From: an uncultured Eubacteriales bacterium
GTDB lineage: Bacteria; Bacillota; Clostridia; Christensenellales; Borkfalkiaceae
Length of the DNA stretch: 7,152 bases
Direction: 5' to 3'
NCBI GenBank assembly: GCA_900545325.1
Contig: UQZE01000108.1
Location: 1-7,152 of the forward strand
Of this stretch, positions 6,418 through 7,152 are shown one piece after another. How positions within the stretch are numbered: the stretch's first letter is position 1; each line of letters starts with the position of its first letter. The position numbers and the translations under genes are program-made. The notes beneath the pieces were generated by a model. It was not told the DNA's origin and ran no database searches. It worked only from the letters and a program-made list of their open reading frames with translations.

Positions 6418-6446
6418 ATTATATCTTTTTCCCGAAAAAAAGTCAA
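6418..6446 (-). promoter_or_regulatory. Promoter of kdpDE
   Basis: TTGACT (6446-6441, 5 of 6) and TATAAT (6423-6418, 6 of 6) are separated by exactly 17 bp. Initiation is expected near 6412-6410, at the kdpD ATG itself (6411). The 37-bp element found at the kdp and dapA promoters is absent here, so basal sigma-A-driven expression of the sensor pair is likely. Confidence 0.75.
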
Positions 6447-6535
6447 ACGGGTAAAACGCTGCGGCGCAGACAACGCCCTCCGCCGCGTAAAGTTTTGTAA
6501 TTTCCCCCGTCATAAGTCAATAACGCCGTACCGTG

Positions 6536-6550
6536 AAAACGTTACGTTTT
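6536..6550. repeat. Palindrome in the kdpD-marR intergenic region
   Basis: AAAACG and CGTTTT flank a 3-bp centre (TTA). The arms are perfect, which makes it a candidate protein-binding site, but no promoter is visible nearby and a chance occurrence in this AT-rich stretch cannot be excluded. Confidence 0.35.
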
Positions 6551-6580
6551 GTAATAAAAACATATGATAAGGTGTAAAAA

Positions 6581-6598
6581 TTTAACCATTATTTAACC
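6581..6598 (+). repeat. Direct repeat TTTAACC with 11-bp period upstream of marR
   Basis: TTTAACC occurs at 6581-6587 and again at 6592-6598. The 11-bp period is that of tandem OmpR/PhoB-family sites, and the sequence resembles the TTAACA-type boxes of Firmicutes PhoP. It shares only the TTAA-N7-TTAA frame with the two 37-bp elements. Its centre is about 53 bp before the marR -10. The regulator is unknown. Confidence 0.5.
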
Positions 6599-6617
6599 TT
6601 GAAACACGCATAAACAC

Positions 6618-6631
6618 GTTGACACGTCAAC
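6618..6631. promoter_or_regulatory. Candidate MarR operator over the marR -35
   Basis: GTTGAC and GTCAAC form a perfect inverted repeat around a 2-bp centre (AC). It covers the whole -35 hexamer of the marR promoter. MarR-family proteins bind such palindromes as dimers and usually repress their own operon, so autorepression is the likely role (inference). Confidence 0.62.
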
Positions 6632-6647
6632 TTTTTCGGCATATAAT
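6619..6647 (+). promoter_or_regulatory. Consensus sigma-A promoter of marR
   Basis: TTGACA (6619-6624) and TATAAT (6642-6647) are both perfect and lie 17 bp apart. Transcription should begin near 6654, about 25 nt before the chosen ATG. Such a strong promoter normally needs a repressor, in line with the palindrome over its -35. Confidence 0.9.
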
Positions 6648-6665
6648 AAATATAGAAAACGAAAC

Positions 6666-6669
6666 GGAG
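6666..6669 (+). promoter_or_regulatory. Ribosome binding site that fixes the marR start
   Basis: GGAG lies 9 nt before the ATG at 6679 and downstream of the predicted transcript start. This rules out the in-frame TTG at 6619, which is part of the -35. Confidence 0.75.
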
Positions 6670-6678
6670 AACGAGAAA

Positions 6679-7128
6679 ATGACGATACGGAAAAATCAGG
6701 AAAAGATCGATAAAGTCAATTTTGAAATTTTCCCCGTCTACATAGCGGACGTTCTGAAAAAAATGCATAAAATGCAGGCGGAAAGCCTGGAAGATTATTC
6801 CCTTTCCGCCATACACGCGCCTTACATGACCACGCTCGCCGCGCATGCGGAGGGGCTGACCATGGCCGAGCTTTCCAAAATTCTCAAGCTCGACAAGGCG
6901 AACACCTCGCGCGCCATGAACGAGCTGCTCGACAAAGGTTTTGCAGAAAAAGCGGAGGATAAAAAGAAAAAGTCCGTGCTCCGCCTGACGGAAAGCGGCC
7001 TTGCCGCCGCGGCGGCCCTCACCGAGCGCATGACGGCGTTTATCGGCGAAGTGCTGTCCCCTCTCGACGGTTTCGAAAAGCGCAGGCTCTACAAACTGCT
7101 TTACAAGCTGGCGTCCAAGGACGTCTGA
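6679..7128 (+). CDS. MarR-family winged-helix transcriptional regulator
   Basis: This 149-residue protein has the MarR layout: N-terminal dimerisation helices (about 12-55), a winged helix-turn-helix (about 56-106) and C-terminal helices (107-147) that complete the dimer interface. The recognition-helix region is KLDKANTSRAMNELLDKGF (70-88), and the wing carries EDKKKKSVLRLTESG (93-107), where the usual D-R-R of the wing is D-K-K-K. MarR proteins are typically repressors released by phenolic or oxidising ligands; the ligand here cannot be read. It is transcribed away from kdpD, with a consensus promoter overlapped by a palindrome, which suggests autoregulation. A second gene begins 11 nt after its stop with a good ribosome binding site, so it heads an operon whose target is probably that next gene. 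Confidence 0.92.
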   Translation: MTIRKNQEKIDKVNFEIFPVYIADVLKKMHKMQAESLEDYSLSAIHAPYMTTLAAHAEGLTMAELSKILKLDKANTSRAMNELLDKGFAEKAEDKKKKSVLRLTESGLAAAAALTERMTAFIGEVLSPLDGFEKRRLYKLLYKLASKDV

Positions 7129-7139
7129 CGGAGGTCGTT

Positions 7140-7152
7140 ATGGATAACAATA
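7140..7152 (+). CDS. Start of the next gene in the marR operon (partial)
   Basis: An ATG at 7140 opens a frame (M-D-N-N) that runs off the window. CGGAGG ends 5 nt before it and the marR stop is 11 nt upstream, so co-transcription is likely. Too little is visible to name a product. Genes downstream of MarR regulators are often exporters or ABC transporters, but that is only a family expectation. Confidence 0.65.

Noticed and set aside
6412..6513. N-terminal extension of kdpD to the ATG at 6513
   Set aside because: It has no ribosome binding site, no resemblance to KdpD sequence, and contains a good promoter whose start is at 6411.
6619..6678. marR start at the TTG at 6619
   Set aside because: That TTG is part of the -35 hexamer and lies upstream of the predicted transcript start; GGAG supports the ATG at 6679.

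Overview
The window comes from a bacterium with strong AGGAGG-type ribosome binding sites, Firmicutes-style protein families (a clostridial-type aspartokinase with an EHMPSSID motif in its first ACT domain, and an N-terminally short KdpD) and moderately GC-rich coding DNA. An uncultured or gut Clostridia-like organism fits best, but this is inference and the genus cannot be read from the sequence.

Most of the window is a potassium-transport locus on the minus strand. In transcription order it holds: kdpD (6411 to 5323), a histidine kinase lacking the usual N-terminal KdpD and USP domains; kdpE (5330 to 4653), its response regulator, overlapping kdpD by 8 nt; an intrinsic terminator (about 4646 to 4611); dapA (4487 to 3597) and lysC (3593 to 2253), two enzymes of the aspartate/lysine/diaminopimelate pathway; a small TPR protein (2142 to 1804); kdpF (1807 to 1718), a 29-residue peptide too short for ordinary gene calling; and kdpA (1667 to the left edge), whose last few residues are off the window. 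kdpB and kdpC are expected beyond the left edge. At the right end, on the plus strand, a MarR-family regulator (6679-7128) has a perfect consensus promoter and is followed by the first codons of a second gene (from 7140).

The most interesting signal is non-coding. A 37-bp element occurs twice on the minus strand, once before the TPR-kdpFA operon (2220-2256) and once before dapA-lysC (4575-4611). Each copy has an identical 11-mer (TTAAACGCGGT), an unrelated 11-bp spacer, and a nearly identical 15-mer (TTAATRCAATYTTAA). In both copies the element ends exactly 44 bp before a -10 hexamer (TATCAT, TATAAT), and both promoters lack a good -35. The TTAA steps are phased by 22 and 11 bp, as expected for an OmpR/PhoB-family regulator, so KdpE is the natural candidate. 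If so, dapA-lysC is part of a KdpDE regulon and not just a neighbour, tying potassium or turgor sensing to the branch that makes diaminopimelate and lysine.

kdpDE has its own good promoter (TTGACT-17-TATAAT) without the element. This promoter lies inside the N-terminal extension of the longest kdpD frame and points to a start at or next to the ATG at 6411, possibly on a leaderless mRNA. No RNA genes, insertion sequences, CRISPR arrays or riboswitches were seen, and no gene-free stretch exceeds 300 bp.
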